From Planctomycetota bacterium (GTDB lineage: Bacteria > Planctomycetota > Phycisphaerae > WQYP01): 8,159 bases of DNA. Below the pieces are notes generated by a model. It saw only the letters and a program-made list of their open reading frames with translations, made no database searches and was not told the DNA's origin. The stretch covers positions 1 to 8,159 of the forward strand of contig JAJZCU010000077.1 of assembly GCA_021828935.1 (NCBI GenBank), in the 5' to 3' direction. The translations under genes and the position numbers were made by a program. Each line of letters starts with the position of its first letter. Within the stretch, counting starts at the first letter, position 1. Positions 6,345-8,159 of the stretch are shown here, piece by piece.

Positions 6345-8084
6345 TTAAATGCCAAAAAGTACGTTTTGTGACGGCGCAATGAAATGCAAAAAATCTTTCA
6401 CTTGCGCAGCGGGAACGTCCAACTCAATGTGGATTTGCTTAGGCGACCTATTGGCGGAAACCAGCACCGGCGCCGGCGGGGCGCCCACGGCCAGGCCGTT
6501 GCTTGGCGCGGCGGCGCCAGAGCCGGCGGCCCAGCGGTCCATCGCCAAATAGGCCACCAACCACGCATGTGACAGCGGTTTTTCGCCGGCGGCATAAATT
6601 TTTAACCGCCGGTCTAATGCGTCGCTGCCGGCGCGGATTCTTTTTACGATCGGGCCCAATTGTGCAGGCGTGCGGTGCATGACCAACAGCATCTGATGCT
6701 TCACCACTGCGCTGTAGTTCGTATTCGGGGCGCCGCTTGTGCCAGCGTTTGAAGTCGGCCCGGTGGGCCGAGTCTGGCCGGCGCGGCGGAACCCCGTAAA
6801 TGCGGCGCCACCGGCTCTAACTTTTTCGGGCAGTTGCCGGTATTGATGGCCAATGGGCAGATTCGCCAATTGGCGCGGATGCGGACTTGCGGCGATCACG
6901 ATGCCGTAGTTCGCGCCGCCGCCCGCGGACGAATCGGCCACCACCGCGCGCTGATTTCCTAACAGGGCAAGACGGGCCATGAGCTTTTTGAACGTCACGG
7001 ATTCAAACTTCGCCCCGGCCCATGGTTTGTGTCGTTTCAGCAGAGCGGCGTTCACGGCGGAAACTTCTCGCGCGGCAACGGCGCCGTTCATGGTAAAGGC
7101 GCCGGCGCCAAGGTACTGGGCCACCGGCAGGCCGGCCAGCGGCCTGTTATTTAATGGTTTTGAACCGGCGGCCACGCGGGCCAACGCCGAACCGTGCTTG
7201 ACCAACATGCGTATCTGCAACTGCAGGCCGCTGTGCGCCGCGTTCATCGTAATTACGGCTTGCGGAATGCCGGACAGGCCTTTACGAACCAGGGCCAAAA
7301 TCAGGCGAAACCGGGCTTTGTTTGAGTAATGCGGCGTGGGCTTTTTCTTCGCCTTCGCCTTGACGGCCGCGCCATTGCCCGCCTGCATCTGGGCCATCTG
7401 CGCCTGCATTTGTATCTGCATCTGGCGCGCTTGCTTCCGTCCAAAAACGATGTCCTTCACCAGCGGGCTGCCAATGGCCGAGCCGCGCATAAACAAAAAC
7501 GCGGCCTTCTGCACGCAGTGCGTTTGCAGGGCCGGCGCCATGGCCACAGCCAGCGACGTTTTCATGTCAAGAAACGATTTTGCCACTTTGGCGCTGAGGC
7601 ACAACGCCACAAAGTGCCCTGTCTTCACCGCAAAAATGCTCACGGGCGCCCCGCGCGGATGCACGGTGATAATGCCGCCCTGTGGCTTTCCCGGATGAAG
7701 CGGCGCCAAAAAAGCGTCGGCGTTGGTGACCGGAACCACCAGCGCCGCCGGCGGGCCCTGCATGGCCTGCATCTGCTGAACCATGGGGAACTGCGGCATC
7801 ACCACGGCCGCCGATCCAGAATAATTAATGCCTTTAACGGAACCCATCTGCTTAAACATCACGCTGGGCGGCTGCGCCACCCAATCGGGCGAAACCTTTC
7901 TGGCCAGGGAATTAAAAATATCGCCGGCCTGCGTTATGTTCCGCACAACAAACGCCAATGCGCTGTTTCCGTTAATAACTTTGGTAACGGCAGGCAGTGC
8001 GCTTGAACTGGTTGCCGCGAAGGCGGGCGCCACCGTAGCCAGGGCCGCAAAGGCCGCCAGACATGCCGCTGTGGAACGTTTCAT
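6345..8084 (-). CDS. Secreted Ala-rich protein of unknown function (579 residues)
   Basis: The protein starts with a textbook type I signal peptide: MKR, a hydrophobic stretch, and a likely cut after APAFA at residue 23. It is therefore exported, and no later membrane segment is evident. The mature part is rich in Ala, Gly, Met and Lys. Visible pieces are a short SALAFVVRNITQAGDIFNSL region (41-60), a beta-like ALVVPVTNADAFLAPLHP segment (114-131), a Gln/Met-rich stretch (217-235) followed by KAKAKKK (242-248), a Gly/Thr/Ser/Asn-rich probable linker (435-458), and a Pro/Ala linker (521-541) before a final strand-helix unit. The 'NADAFLAPL' region recalls secreted planctomycete proteins of the DUF3352 kind, but I cannot confirm a family. 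The start is ATG 8084 with GGAG seven bases upstream. It lies first in a two-gene unit with the anchored pseudopilin-like gene. No catalytic motif was recognised. Confidence 0.85.
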   Translation of the reverse strand: MKRSTAACLAAFAALATVAPAFAATSSSALPAVTKVINGNSALAFVVRNITQAGDIFNSLARKVSPDWVAQPPSVMFKQMGSVKGINYSGSAAVVMPQFPMVQQMQAMQGPPAALVVPVTNADAFLAPLHPGKPQGGIITVHPRGAPVSIFAVKTGHFVALCLSAKVAKSFLDMKTSLAVAMAPALQTHCVQKAAFLFMRGSAIGSPLVKDIVFGRKQARQMQIQMQAQMAQMQAGNGAAVKAKAKKKPTPHYSNKARFRLILALVRKGLSGIPQAVITMNAAHSGLQLQIRMLVKHGSALARVAAGSKPLNNRPLAGLPVAQYLGAGAFTMNGAVAAREVSAVNAALLKRHKPWAGAKFESVTFKKLMARLALLGNQRAVVADSSAGGGANYGIVIAASPHPRQLANLPIGHQYRQLPEKVRAGGAAFTGFRRAGQTRPTGPTSNAGTSGAPNTNYSAVVKHQMLLVMHRTPAQLGPIVKRIRAGSDALDRRLKIYAAGEKPLSHAWLVAYLAMDRWAAGSGAAAPSNGLAVGAPPAPVLVSANRSPKQIHIELDVPAAQVKDFLHFIAPSQNVLFGI

Positions 8085-8109
8085 TGATGAACTCCAAAAA
8101 AACCGATCC

Positions 8110-8132
8110 GCTACCGCTGTAGTTGCTACCGC
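8110..8132. repeat. Two 8-base direct repeats upstream of the secreted-protein gene
   Basis: GCTACCGC occurs at 8110-8117 and again at 8125-8132, a 15-base period. An inverted repeat GTAG-TTG-CTAC (8119-8129) overlaps the second copy. The cluster lies 26-48 bases before the ATG at 8084 and could be an operator or leader structure, or chance in a GC-rich leader. Confidence 0.35.
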
Positions 8133-8159
8133 CGCCGATAGAACTGTTTTAGATGTGGG

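Noticed and set aside
5679..6371. Plus-strand frame of 230 codons opposite the pseudopilin-like gene
   Set aside because: It has no motif and a skewed Gly/Arg/Ala content, while the minus-strand frame shows a membrane anchor and recognisable blocks.
7329..8006. Plus-strand frame of 225 codons opposite the secreted protein
   Set aside because: It is very rich in His, Arg and Leu and lacks any domain, whereas the opposite strand has a signal peptide and a good ribosome site.

Overview
This is a GC-rich bacterial window, and every gene is intact except one cut by the left edge. Two features point to Planctomycetota, perhaps a Phycisphaerae-like lineage. One is a pseudopilin-like protein whose C-terminal part (GENVGFGDDHVTWHENPFCGDNGDNIYT-like) recalls the 'NVLFADGHV...DNIYT' proteins common there. 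The other is a neighbouring Ala-rich secreted protein with a 'LVVPVTNADAFL' segment. The phylum is an inference from remembered sequence patterns, not a search.

Layout. Bases 1-130 (minus strand) hold the first 43 codons of a membrane protein that diverges from trpC. Bases 191-1006 (plus) encode indole-3-glycerol-phosphate synthase (trpC), apparently starting at CTG. About 45 bases later, still on the plus strand, a single long frame (about 1051-3138) encodes a fused branched-chain amino acid ABC transporter subunit: a LivM permease joined through an Ala-rich linker to a LivG ATPase. A gap of about 100 bases with no gene and no clear terminator separates it from a convergent minus-strand pair. 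In transcription order that pair is a glucose-1-dehydrogenase-like short-chain dehydrogenase (5097-4315), then aldose 1-epimerase (galM, 4273-3242), 41 bases apart. Bases 5098-5336 look non-coding and probably carry the promoter of this pair. A second minus-strand pair follows: a 579-residue protein with a signal peptide (8084-6345), then a 331-residue protein with one N-terminal membrane anchor (6332-5337), only 12 bases apart.

How the genes work together. trpC and the LivM-LivG fusion are co-directional and closely spaced, so they may share a transcript. TrpC belongs to tryptophan synthesis; the fusion would import branched-chain or related amino acids, but the other transporter parts (LivH, LivF, binding protein) are not here. 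The dehydrogenase and mutarotase fit together chemically: the epimerase interconverts sugar anomers and the dehydrogenase oxidises one of them to the lactone. The secreted/anchored pair has no recognisable biochemical role and is the least understood part of the window.

I found no RNA genes, CRISPR arrays, insertion sequences or phage genes. Most of the window is ordinary metabolism. The points worth a second look are the LivM-LivG fusion without partners, the CTG start of trpC, the dehydrogenase/mutarotase pairing, and the secreted protein coupled to a degenerate pseudopilin.
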